Source: Kitasatospora sp. NBC_01287 (GTDB taxonomy: Bacteria > Actinomycetota > Actinomycetes > Streptomycetales > Streptomycetaceae). From it: 64,000 bases of DNA. The notes beneath the pieces are model-generated. The model was not told the origin of the DNA, ran no database searches, and saw only the letters and a list, made by a program, of their open reading frames with translations. The stretch's first letter is position 1. Every line of letters starts with the position of its first letter. A program made the translations under genes and the position numbers. Below are positions 31,709 through 40,108 of the stretch, piece after piece. Location of the stretch: NCBI RefSeq assembly GCF_026340565.1, contig NZ_JAPEPB010000002.1:248001-312000 (forward strand). Reading direction: 5' to 3'.

Positions 31709-34528
31709 TCAGCTGGCGGCGACCAGCATGGGCTCGGCGGTGAACGCGGTCCGGGCGGCGAGGGCGTAGCCGGACAGGTCGCTGTCCAGCGGGCCCAAGT
31801 CCAGGCCGAGGGCGGTGAGCTGGCCCGCCAGCCGGGCGCGGGCGGTCGTCTGGGGGCCGGCGGCGACGGTGTCGGCGATGGTGGCGATGACCCCGCCGGG
31901 GCGCCGCGGCACGGTGCCCTCCGGCCCGGCGCCCGGGTCCAGCGGCTGGGTGCCGTCGGGGTAAATCGGGTCGAAGGCCAGTGCCTTCTCGTCCATGTAG
32001 CCGGTGGAGGTGCCGTGCCGGGCGGCGGGGGAACTCAGGCTGACGCCGGTGAGCTGGTCCTTCAGCACCTGCTGGTCGCCGTCGGGCAGCGTGCCCTGGG
32101 CCGAGGTGCCCCAGAGCTCCTCGGGGACGGCGGCCAGGCAGCGGCTGCGCGACCAGGTCGCGGGGTCGATGGCCGAGCCGTCGTGGGTGAGGGTGACGCG
32201 CTGGCTGCTGACCAGGTTCCGTTCCCGCATCGGCCGGATGTTCAGGGCCGAGCCGGTCTCGGCGGCGGTGCTGGAGGTGCCGAGGAAGATCTGCTTCAGC
32301 GGGACGGCGCTGTCGGTGGAGAGGGTGAAGCCGTTGGCGGAAACCTCCCAGCCGGCCTCGGCGCCGCGCGCGCTGCCCGGGTGGTGGTCGACCAGCAGCC
32401 CGATCCCGGGGGTGACCCGCACGGTGGTGGGCGGCGGCGGGAGCATCTCCTTGAACCCGGCCCAGTCCAGCACCTTGTCGGCGCCCTCCCGGCTCTTGCC
32501 GAAGTTGATGGTGAAGGAGATGAACCAGAGCTTGATCTTGGCCTGCCCGCCGGTGGGCGGCCCCCAGATGCCCAGCGCGACGCCGACCTCGACGGTGATG
32601 CTCACCTTGACGAAGAGGATCTTGACGGTCGCCGAGACGCCGATCCGCACCTGCAGGCCCACGTCGACGTAGAACGGCTTCCACTGGATCAGCGCGTCGA
32701 CCTTCGCGATGCACCAGGCCCGGATCACGCCGGAGTGGAAGCGCACGTCCAGCGCGCCACCAGCCATCGCGGCGGCCGGGGTGATCGCCAGGTAGGCGCT
32801 GCCGGAGATGGTGACCGAGCCGGTCAGGTCCCAGTCGAAGCCCAGCCGCGGCACCTGCGGGTAGCGGCTCGGGGCCTTGAAGTTGGGGTGGTAGCCGCCC
32901 ACGGTGTAGACGAAGTCGCCGGCGTGCGGGCTGGGCCCGAACCAGCTGCGGAACGCCACCCCGCCGCGCAGGCGGCAGTTGGGGTCCAGCAGGAAGGAGT
33001 TGGGGGTGAGCTCGGCGTCGAACTGCAGCTCGCCCTGGCGGGGCTTGAGGACTGCCCGCAGCGCCGCCTCGATCTGCGCGTACTTGCGCGAGCCGCTCTT
33101 GGGCAGCGCGGCGGCGGCCGTGCCGAGCAGCGCGATGGTCAGCTCCGCACCGGTCTGCACGACGGCCATCGCCCGGCCCTCGATCAGCTCGGCGATGGTG
33201 AACTTGAGACCGGCGGCGACCCAGAGCTCGTCCTGCGCCGGGGTGATCCAGGCGTCGGGGCCGGTGGCGATCCGGCGCAGGATCTCGATCGGGTTCTCGT
33301 TCTCGGCGCCGATCGACCCCGGGTCGTCCAGTGCCTTGAGCAGTGGGAAGTCGCCGATCTCGGAGATCTCGGGCAGCCGGATCCGGCTGTTCCAACCGAG
33401 GCCCGCGGCAACGCCGTTGAGCCGGATCGCGGGGATGCCGAACCCGGGGTCGGCGCCCAGGCCGGCGAAGCCGAAGAACGAGGGCTTCGCGCTGGCGGAG
33501 TCCGGCACCACGTAGGCGCCCACGCCGCTGCCGTACACGCCCCGGCCGGCCTTGGCGCCGTCAGCCGGGTCGCCGCCGCCGAAGGAGAACATCAGCACGC
33601 CGCCGACGACCGACCGGTACGGCGGCTCGGTGGGGAGCTTCCCGAGCCCGCCGGTCACCCGCAGCGGCGCGTAGTCGTAGGCGAGGTTGATGACGGCCTC
33701 GTCGTCGCTGATCTCCAGCTCCCAGCGGCCGTTGCCGCGTTCGCCGTCGGCGCCGGCGAGGACGGCGAAGCCGGTCTCGGTGGCGATCGCCCGCACCGGG
33801 CGCTCGAAACGGCGTGGCTCACGGGCCGTGCGGGCCGGCAGCGCCCGGCCCAGGCCATCCAGCCGCGACCCGTCGGCCACCACGGCCGGCCGGGCCGGGC
33901 GCAGCGGAACCGGCCGCCGGGCGGCACCGGGCAGCAGCAGCCAGGTTCCGGCGGGCAGCCCGCCGAGGTAGGGGCCGGGCCGCGGAGCGTCCGACTCACC
34001 GGCGAGGGCGATAAGTTGATCCTGCGTCAGCTGATGGTCCGTGCAGATCACCTGCCAGCCGTCCGCCTCCGCCAGGAACGCGCGTCCGGCGCCGGTCAGG
34101 ATGCGCACGCGCACACCCGGCCCCTCGGCGGTCAGCGTGCCGCCGGTCGGGACCGCGGTGATCGTGACCCGCTTGACCGGCGGCCCCGGCAGCGGGGGCA
34201 CGTCGAGCCCCAGTCCCCCGGCCAGCAGGTGGGCCGGTGCGCCGGCGCCGCCGATCCGCAGGTCGATGGTGAACGCGCTCGCTGCGACGCCGTCCGGGCT
34301 GATCGCCAGTTGCAGGGCGGCCGGCTGTGCGGCGAACGGCACCGTAGCCGTTCCCGCTGCTCGCAGCGCCTGCGGGTCCCCGCCCTCGCGGACGAAGCGC
34401 AGCACCCCGTCGGGGAACAGCGCCCGCACCGCGTCCTCGCCGAACCCGAGGGCCTCGACCGGCAGTTCCACCTCCTGACCCAAGGTCGTGTCCAACAGCT
34501 TGCGCAGCGCGTCTAGGTGGACCGCCAC
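31709..34528 (-). CDS. DUF6603-like large protein, first gene of cluster
   Basis: 939 residues starting at GTG (34528), five bases after GGGAG. The central part (about 280-720) matches what I recall of DUF6603: FFGFAGLGADPGFGIPAIRL, LGWNSRIRLPEISEIGDFPL, TPNSFLLDPNCRLRGGVAFR, SGSAYLAITPAAAMAGG, then alternating hydrophobic strands (VDALIQWKPFYVDVGLQVRI to KIKLWFISFTINFG). That region could be a beta-barrel or long beta-sheet. The N-terminal 100 residues include LLDTTLGQEVELPVEALGF. No signal peptide was seen. The family has no known function. Confidence 0.7.
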   Translation of the reverse strand: MAVHLDALRKLLDTTLGQEVELPVEALGFGEDAVRALFPDGVLRFVREGGDPQALRAAGTATVPFAAQPAALQLAISPDGVAASAFTIDLRIGGAGAPAHLLAGGLGLDVPPLPGPPVKRVTITAVPTGGTLTAEGPGVRVRILTGAGRAFLAEADGWQVICTDHQLTQDQLIALAGESDAPRPGPYLGGLPAGTWLLLPGAARRPVPLRPARPAVVADGSRLDGLGRALPARTAREPRRFERPVRAIATETGFAVLAGADGERGNGRWELEISDDEAVINLAYDYAPLRVTGGLGKLPTEPPYRSVVGGVLMFSFGGGDPADGAKAGRGVYGSGVGAYVVPDSASAKPSFFGFAGLGADPGFGIPAIRLNGVAAGLGWNSRIRLPEISEIGDFPLLKALDDPGSIGAENENPIEILRRIATGPDAWITPAQDELWVAAGLKFTIAELIEGRAMAVVQTGAELTIALLGTAAAALPKSGSRKYAQIEAALRAVLKPRQGELQFDAELTPNSFLLDPNCRLRGGVAFRSWFGPSPHAGDFVYTVGGYHPNFKAPSRYPQVPRLGFDWDLTGSVTISGSAYLAITPAAAMAGGALDVRFHSGVIRAWCIAKVDALIQWKPFYVDVGLQVRIGVSATVKILFVKVSITVEVGVALGIWGPPTGGQAKIKLWFISFTINFGKSREGADKVLDWAGFKEMLPPPPTTVRVTPGIGLLVDHHPGSARGAEAGWEVSANGFTLSTDSAVPLKQIFLGTSSTAAETGSALNIRPMRERNLVSSQRVTLTHDGSAIDPATWSRSRCLAAVPEELWGTSAQGTLPDGDQQVLKDQLTGVSLSSPAARHGTSTGYMDEKALAFDPIYPDGTQPLDPGAGPEGTVPRRPGGVIATIADTVAAGPQTTARARLAGQLTALGLDLGPLDSDLSGYALAARTAFTAEPMLVAAS

Positions 34529-35004
34529 AGGTGCTCCCTTCGCTGCCGCCCGCGCCGCACGGCGCGGACTCGCCTGGTCTTGCCCTGATCTCGCCAAACT
34601 GCACGTGCCGCCGTTCCAGGTGCCCGTGGGGCGACTCCGGATGGGCCAAGGGCGCGTCGAGCAGCTCGATCGAGCACCCTTGGTGATCAACTCGAAGCAG
34701 AGGGTATACGAAGTGGCTGCCCACCGGTCAGAGCGAAACCAGGACGGTCCCGGCATCGCCGCGTGTCCACCGGCGGGCGCGCGCCCCCTGCGTCCGGGCC
34801 GCGGGTGGATCCCCGTCGAGATACTCGCAAGTAGCCCGGAGGAGAGCTGACTGTTCGTCAGTTCCTCACTCTTTCGAGTGAAGACTGGAAATTTCAATTG
34901 ACGGGGAGTGTCGAGCGTTCACAATCCGGCGATGCGTCCGGCGGCGAAGCCGACGCAGCCCGGCACCAGGACCGCGATCACCAGGGCAACCGAGCCGGCC
35001 TCGA
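34529..35004. other. Gene-poor upstream region of the five-gene cluster
   Basis: No convincing gene. It holds the likely promoter region for the cluster on the minus strand, a small hairpin (cactctttcgagtg, 34868-34881) in a locally AT-richer stretch, and, at 34919-35000 on the minus strand, a membrane-like peptide (AGSVALVIAVLVPGCVGFAA) that may be the last helix of a lost membrane protein. Confidence 0.45.
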
Positions 35005-35213
35005 TCACCGCGACCGGGCGGCCACGGCTTCGGCGCCGCTCCCCAGCCGCGCGGTCGCGGCGGCCGTCGCGGCGCGGCCGGGCAGGGCCAGCGCGGGGAG
35101 CATGCCCGCCAGGCAGATCGCGGCGGCCACCAGGCAGGCGATGTGGAAGCCGTGCATGAAGGAGTCCTGAACGGCCGTCAGCAGAGCGGGTGTGTTCGTT
35201 GAGCCCGGCGCGG
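35005..35213 (-). pseudogene. C-terminal remnant of a DHA2-type MFS transporter
   Basis: The frame ends with STNTPALLTAVQDSFMHGFH, then IACLVAAAICLAGMLPALAL and PGRAATAAATARLGSG. An extracytoplasmic loop plus last helix of this form is typical of EmrB/QacA-type efflux proteins, usually next to a TetR gene. Everything upstream is missing. It borders the accessory cluster on the right, as the broken TetR gene does on the left. Confidence 0.55.
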
Positions 35214-35304
35214 CGGCCGGCGACCGAGACGTCTTTGACAGGGGAAGCCGGCCGCAGGGCCTTCGCATGGGCGTGGAGGGCGAGCGACTCCTGGACGGGG
35301 GTGT

Positions 35305-36471
35305 TCACGGGGGGCTCCGAACGGGATGGCGAGGGCTGGCACGGACAGTCGGGCCGATCAAGGCCGCACCGGCGGGCAGGTCGGCGCGGCTGGGTGTCGC
35401 AGCCGGTGGGCCGGACCGGGGTGTGCTGCGCGAGAGCGCGGCGCCGACCCGGGCTGCGGGATCGCCCTGGGGCCACGCAGGGGTTGGGAGCGTGGCCGCA
35501 CGCCACCGGATCCGAACCTCGTCCAGCGGGCCAAGGGCGTGCAGGGCCTGGCTGATGAGGCGGCCGGGTGCCAGGGTCTCGTCCTCGGCGAGCGTCTTGA
35601 TCGACGCGGCGGCCTGGGCGGCGGTGCGAACGACCGCGGATCGGATGATCTGGTCGCCCAGCCACTCGGCGGAGCCGACACCTGGCCCGCCGAAGAGAGT
35701 GTCGAGCTGGTCCTGCGTCAGCGTGCCGTCGGCCAGCAGGCCCCGCCGCTGGACCTCCCACAGGGCGGTCACCTGGTCGATCGGCTCGCCCCGGTGATGG
35801 AGCGCACCCAGGCAGCGGTAGAGCTGGCCGTGACCGGCGTCCGCGAAGTCCTGGGGCCGCAGCCAGCCGTAGACCTCCTCCATCGCCGCAGGCTGATCGA
35901 TGAGGACAGCCAGGAGGAACCGCTCGTCCTCGGTCCGCTCCGACCTGACCAGGGTTGGTGCCGGAACCGGGCCAGGCCGGGGCGCCGGGCGCAGTTCGGT
36001 GCCCCAGCGGCGGGACAGGTCGCCGAGCACGTCCGCCAGGACGTCGACATGGTGCAGAACACCCTCCACCTGCTGCTGCTCGGCCTCCATCCGGGCGGCG
36101 TGTTCCAGGCGGACGGCATGCTCCGTCACGGTCCGGTGAATGGAGCCTTCGAGCACCATCCGCCCGTAGACCGGCGCGTGCTCGGGGCGGGGGCAGGCGG
36201 CGATCAGGGTGTGCGCGTACGAGGCGGTCAGCCCGCGCACATGGCGGCCAGCCTCAGCGACGGTATCGGTCACCCACGACAGCGGCACCTCTCCTCGCAC
36301 GCCGAGAGCAGCCAGCCCGGCTGACTGGAGCTTGCGCATCGCGGCGAACAGCGCCCGGTGTGCGGGCCGGTAGAAGTCGGCGGGGGCCAGCCAGCGGAGC
36401 GTGTCGAGCTGGGCCGGGTCCAGGAGGACCGCACCGAGCACGGCCTGCTCGCCCCTGAGTAGCGGGTCCAT
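35305..36471 (-). CDS. DnaB-type N-terminal domain protein without helicase domain
   Basis: 388 residues with two DnaB N-terminal-like domains: EQAVLGAVLLDPAQLDTLRW with PADFYRPAHRALFAAMRKL (about 8-60), and DERFLLAVLIDQPAAMEEVY with FADAGHGQLYRCLGAL (about 190-240). The RecA-like ATPase domain is absent, and the protein ends with RVGAALSRSTPRSGP and a Pro/Ala tail. The ATG shares its A with the upstream TGA (TGATG). It could interact with the host DnaB or primase; this is inferred from the domain only. Confidence 0.75.
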   Translation of the reverse strand: MDPLLRGEQAVLGAVLLDPAQLDTLRWLAPADFYRPAHRALFAAMRKLQSAGLAALGVRGEVPLSWVTDTVAEAGRHVRGLTASYAHTLIAACPRPEHAPVYGRMVLEGSIHRTVTEHAVRLEHAARMEAEQQQVEGVLHHVDVLADVLGDLSRRWGTELRPAPRPGPVPAPTLVRSERTEDERFLLAVLIDQPAAMEEVYGWLRPQDFADAGHGQLYRCLGALHHRGEPIDQVTALWEVQRRGLLADGTLTQDQLDTLFGGPGVGSAEWLGDQIIRSAVVRTAAQAAASIKTLAEDETLAPGRLISQALHALGPLDEVRIRWRAATLPTPAWPQGDPAARVGAALSRSTPRSGPPAATPSRADLPAGAALIGPTVRASPRHPVRSPP

Positions 36472-36698
36472 CACCGCACCCCCGTACGTGCGGCGGCGCA
36501 CTTGGTCAGCAGCCGGGCGACCTCGCGGTCGGCGGCAGCCATCGCGGCGGCGAAGCGGTCCAGCTCACCGGTGAAGGTCGGGTCGGTGGCGAGGATCGAG
36601 CCGGCACCGGTGACCAGCCACCACTGGTCGCCCCGGCGCACGACTGGAGAGCCAGCCAGCCGCTCGGGGCGCGGCACCCGGGAGGTGTGCTTGAACAT
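36471..36698 (-). CDS. Small hypothetical protein
   Basis: 75 residues beginning MFKHTSRVPRPERL; GGAG six bases upstream favours this ATG over the one 15 bases earlier. A compact N-terminal beta part (SPVVRRGDQWWLVTGAGSIL) is followed by a helix (ELDRFAAAMAAADREVARLL). It is coupled to the DnaB-like gene. The function is unknown. Confidence 0.6.
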   Translation of the reverse strand: MFKHTSRVPRPERLAGSPVVRRGDQWWLVTGAGSILATDPTFTGELDRFAAAMAAADREVARLLTKCAAARTGVR

Positions 36699-36725
36699 GG
36701 GTAACTCCTTCACATGGCAGGGGAT

Positions 36726-37697
36726 TCAGGCGGCGAGGGCGAGATCGGCCGTAGCGGGTGCGCCGGAGCGGCAGGCCCACGGGGAGCAGCCGTCCGCCTC
36801 CCCCTTCTCCAGCTCGGCGTCGGCGATGGCGTCGAAGATGTCGCCCTGGCGGCCGGACCACTCATGGGCGGTGACCCGGTCGATCGGCGCCTCGTCGAGT
36901 GGTCGGCGGCTACGGTGCAGATACGCCTGGCCGAGCAGCGGCGTCCCTTCCGCGGTCGCACGCGCGTTGCCCGCCCGGATCGCGCTGTCGAAGGCGACGA
37001 CGTCGCGCCACTCCTCGGGCGAGCCGTCGCGCAGGGCCCGCCACTGGGAGTTGCCGTGGTAGGGGCATCCGAGACAACTGCTCTTCGGGGTCGATTCGAG
37101 GCCGCGCGAGCGCAGCAGCCGCAGACAGTCTGAGCGGGAGAAGCCCTGCTCGATCAGGGGGAAACGATTCTTCATGTAGGCGACGTCAGCGTCCTTCGCC
37201 CGGTGGAACTCGTCCGTGCTGATGCCGATCCACTGCTCGACGAATACGCCGGTCGGGATGCGCAGTGGGTGCGGGTGGCCGAGGAGTTCGCGGACCTTCT
37301 CCTTGATCGGTTTGATCTTGTACTGACCCGTGCACTGCCTGCGCGACATCCCTTCGCCGCCATCGGAGTTGAGGATGTGCAGCGGCATCGACGTGAAGCG
37401 CTTGGCCGGGTCGAGGGCGTCGTTGCGGATGTTGCCGGAGGAGACGCGCAGGATCGGGATGCCGGCGGGCTCGGCGATCTCCCGCTCGAGCCGGTCGAGG
37501 TGCTCGTAGACGGCCCGGGGCTCCCAGCCGGTGTCGGCGAAGATCGCGACATCGAGACCGGGTAGGTGACCCTCGGCGGCCAGGAGCAGGAGAACAGAAC
37601 TCTGGACGCCCGCGCCCAGGGAGAGGACCCGGAGCGTGGGGCCGCCAGTCGCGAGTGCCGCGCGGCCGTGTGCGGTGGGCAGGGTGGAGATGGACAT
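36726..37697 (-). CDS. PAPS-reductase-like PP-loop protein
   Basis: 323 residues. The PP-loop LSLGAGVQSSVLLLLA (about 24-39) and FADTGWEPRAVYEHLDRLER place it in the adenine-nucleotide alpha-hydrolase/PAPS reductase superfamily. Cys pairs in RRQCTGQYKIKP and SSCLGCPYHG could bind Fe-S or zinc, as in DndC-like or tRNA-thiolation enzymes. Members of this family are common on actinomycete plasmids and phages, where they may modify nucleic acids; the exact reaction is unknown. It lies in the element's minus-strand operon upstream of the DnaB-like gene. Confidence 0.72.
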   Translation of the reverse strand: MSISTLPTAHGRAALATGGPTLRVLSLGAGVQSSVLLLLAAEGHLPGLDVAIFADTGWEPRAVYEHLDRLEREIAEPAGIPILRVSSGNIRNDALDPAKRFTSMPLHILNSDGGEGMSRRQCTGQYKIKPIKEKVRELLGHPHPLRIPTGVFVEQWIGISTDEFHRAKDADVAYMKNRFPLIEQGFSRSDCLRLLRSRGLESTPKSSCLGCPYHGNSQWRALRDGSPEEWRDVVAFDSAIRAGNARATAEGTPLLGQAYLHRSRRPLDEAPIDRVTAHEWSGRQGDIFDAIADAELEKGEADGCSPWACRSGAPATADLALAA

Positions 37698-37721
37698 GGG
37701 GAGGCTCTTTCGGGTGAGGGG

Positions 37722-38228
37722 TCAGCGGCTGTGCCGGGAGGCGGCCGGTTGCGCCGGGCGTGTGCCGGCTGGGGGCACCGCTGGCGCAGGCACAGAGCCT
37801 GCGACGGTGCGGGCGGGTGAGGTCGCGGAGGCGGCGCGCACCCTGGCCTCATCCGGCGCCGCGCGTTCTGCGGCGCGCAGCGTCCGGGCGGTTTCGTTGA
37901 ATCGGCGGTGGGCAGCACCGGGGCCGTCCGGGGCCCACCGAGCCGCGTTGTCGGTGAGAGCCGGGGCGAGGGCGGCCACCTCCTCCTCGGGTACGTAGCC
38001 GAGGGCGAGCAGCCGGAACTGTGCAGACCACAGATCCAGGTACCAACTCCCGTCATGAAGCTGGAGCGCCTGCACGTGGGTGGCGTCCACAGAGGGCCGG
38101 TACACCCAGGTGCGTCCCCGGCTGCTCCAGCCGGGCCCGACGAACGCCGGATTGGTCAACGCAATCTCAGGCCCGGATGATTGGCCGACCCACGGATGGA
38201 GCAGAAGAGCCGTATTTAGCCTGCTCAC
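37722..38228 (-). CDS. Hypothetical protein with tag-like tail, coupled to coupling protein gene
   Basis: 168 residues. A beta-rich first part (PEIALTNPAFVGPGWSSRGR, RTWVYRPSVDATHVQALQLH, DGSWYLDLWSAQFRLLAL) is followed by a helical segment and a tail containing VRAASATSPARTVA and ending SRHSR. Its GTG overlaps the VirD4 stop (GTGA), so it is translated with the coupling protein. It may help recognise substrate, which is speculation from position. Confidence 0.6.
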   Translation of the reverse strand: MSRLNTALLLHPWVGQSSGPEIALTNPAFVGPGWSSRGRTWVYRPSVDATHVQALQLHDGSWYLDLWSAQFRLLALGYVPEEEVAALAPALTDNAARWAPDGPGAAHRRFNETARTLRAAERAAPDEARVRAASATSPARTVAGSVPAPAVPPAGTRPAQPAASRHSR

Positions 38229-39589
38229 GACGCCAGCCCGAAGTCGTCGCGGTCAACGGCCTTGGCCAGGGCACGCTCTGTGATCGCCGTGGTGGCGCGG
38301 GCGGAGGCCGGGCCGATGGTCTTGGCGGAGGGCTCCTTGTACCAGGGCTTGAGGTCGAGCATCGCCACCCGCATGCCGGTGGCGAACAGCAGCACCTTGC
38401 CCTTGGGCAGTGCGCGGATGGCGTCCGGCGGCAGGATCCGCTCGGTGCGCATTGACACTGAGGTGGACTTGCCGCCGTCGGAGGTGGACACGGAGGTGGT
38501 CTGCACGTCGTGTTCGCCGATCTGCCGGGAGAGCTTGTCCGCCCAGTCGGCGTCGTCGATGCCGCTGCCGACGATCTTGACGGTCGCAGCGCTCCAGAGT
38601 GCGTCCATGCCGGCCTCGCCCCAGCAGCGCTGGCCCTGCCGGTAGGACTGCAGGATGGTCATCGGGATGACGCCCCGGCTGCCCAAGTGTGAGTAGAGGT
38701 CCGGGAGATCCGAAATTTTGCAGACGTTGGCGGCCTCGTCCAGGACGCACAGCGCGGGCGGGTCGAGGCGTCCACCGGAGCGCTCGGCGACGATGACGGC
38801 CGCGCGCATCACCGCGTCGGCCGCTGCCGCGATGATCGCCGAAGCGGATCCGCCACCGTCCTTGCTGAGCAAGTACAGGGTGTCGCGCGAGGTGGCGAAG
38901 TTGAAGGGCTTGAACTCCTTCAGGCCCTCGGTCGGGGTGACCCAGGCGGCGATCTCCGGGTCCAGCAAGCAACTCGCGTACTGGCGCGCCGTCTCGTAGA
39001 TGCCGTCCCGCGTTTCCGTCGCGCCGCTGACGGTGCCCTGGAGCTGGGCGGCGACGGCGTGGTGGCCGGCGTCGGAGAGCAGGTCGACGGGGGTTCGGTC
39101 GGCCGGGGAGGCGAGCCAGGCCAGCACGTCGGTGATGGGGCGCCGGTGGCTGGAGGCGGCGAGGAACAGCGCGCCGAGCGTGTTGCTCGCTGCGGTGCTC
39201 CAGAAGTCGCTGCCGCTGGACTCGTCCACGGAGGCGGTGACGAAGTGTCCGGCGAGCCGCTTGGCGCCGGCGAGGTCGCGGGCGTCGGCGAGGATGTCCC
39301 ACCACATCGTCCGCGGGTGGTGGGCGATCTGCTGCGGGTCGAGCGTCCAGACGGTGCCCACCTCGGCGCGGGCGTCGACGGTCGTGGTGTAGGCGTCCTT
39401 CGCCGCCTTGTTCGACGTCAACAACACCGGGCCGGGGGCTGCGAGGATCGCGGGGATCGCCAGGCCGGAGGTCTTACCGGATCGCGGCGCCATGATGGCG
39501 ACGACGACGTCCTCCCAGGAGGCGCGGACCTCGGCCCGGCCCGGGGAGAGCGTGCCCACCAGGATGCCCCGGTCGTTGGGTGCGACCTC
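38225..39589 (-). CDS. Type IV coupling protein (VirD4/TraG), ATPase part
   Basis: The ATPase portion of a TraG/VirD4 coupling protein. It contains the Walker A IMAPRSGKTSG, Walker B LCVLDEAANV, and later LQSYRQGQRCWGEAGMDALW and VKIVGSGIDDADWADKLSRQ as in T4CPs. It moves relaxase-bound DNA to the secretion channel. The frame joins the membrane-anchoring part (39590-40013) only by a +1 shift at an AAAA run; upstream it would read VAPNDRGILVG, the usual lead into the P-loop. Unless ribosomes shift there, the protein is split. Confidence 0.82.
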   Translation of the reverse strand, partial: EVAPNDRGILVGTLSPGRAEVRASWEDVVVAIMAPRSGKTSGLAIPAILAAPGPVLLTSNKAAKDAYTTTVDARAEVGTVWTLDPQQIAHHPRTMWWDILADARDLAGAKRLAGHFVTASVDESSGSDFWSTAASNTLGALFLAASSHRRPITDVLAWLASPADRTPVDLLSDAGHHAVAAQLQGTVSGATETRDGIYETARQYASCLLDPEIAAWVTPTEGLKEFKPFNFATSRDTLYLLSKDGGGSASAIIAAAADAVMRAAVIVAERSGGRLDPPALCVLDEAANVCKISDLPDLYSHLGSRGVIPMTILQSYRQGQRCWGEAGMDALWSAATVKIVGSGIDDADWADKLSRQIGEHDVQTTSVSTSDGGKSTSVSMRTERILPPDAIRALPKGKVLLFATGMRVAMLDLKPWYKEPSAKTIGPASARATTAITERALAKAVDRDDFGLAS

Positions 39590-40013
39590 TTTTACACTCC
39601 CGGCCGTTCAGGCTCGGGCGCAGGCTGCGGGCCTTCGCCGTGACGTCCTTGTCGAGCAGCGGGGCGAGGTCGGCCTTGCGGGCGAGACCGGTCTTCGCGC
39701 CGCCCCGCCAACGCATCCACAGCACCAGGCCGGTGGTGACCAGGGCGATGTTCAGCAGGCCGGGGATGAGGCGGGCGCCGACCAGCAGTGCGGGGGAACT
39801 GAGATGCGGCCACAGGAGCTGGGGGTGCAGCAGGGCGTCGGTGACCCGGAATGGGGTCCACGGCCCGGTGCCGACGAGGGCGTTGGTGAGGTTGCCGGTC
39901 AGCCAGGCGAGCGAGCCGAAGCCAAGGGCGGCGCCGAGGACGCCGAAGAGGAGGTAGAGGAGCGCGTCGGACCCGGTGGTGGTCGACGGCGCGCTGGTGC
40001 GCGGGGAGGGCAA
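39590..40013 (-). CDS. Type IV coupling protein, N-terminal membrane part
   Basis: The first 140 or so residues of the coupling protein, from TTG 40013 (AGGA six bases upstream). Two membrane helices, LLYLLFGVLGAALGFGSLAW and LIPGLLNIALVTTGLVLWM, flank a periplasm-facing loop, and the cytoplasmic lead LARKADLAPLLDKDVTAKAR follows. The frame then runs out of register at AAAA (39590-39593) next to a rare AGA codon. Joined to the ATPase part it gives a normal-length protein of about 595 residues. Confidence 0.7.
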
Positions 40014-40108
40014 GGCGGATCCTGGTGGGTGCGAGCGGGCGGGGGCGGGGCGCGCTCGGCTCTCGTACGGTTCACGGGGCTGTTCCTTGCGGATCTAGAG
40101 GGAACGTT

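Noticed and set aside
28331..34516. A 2061-codon open frame on the plus strand opposite the large cluster
   Set aside because: Long antisense frames are common in very GC-rich DNA. The translation is Gly/Arg/Val-rich low complexity without domains, while the minus-strand frames show real protein structure, coupled starts and ribosome sites.
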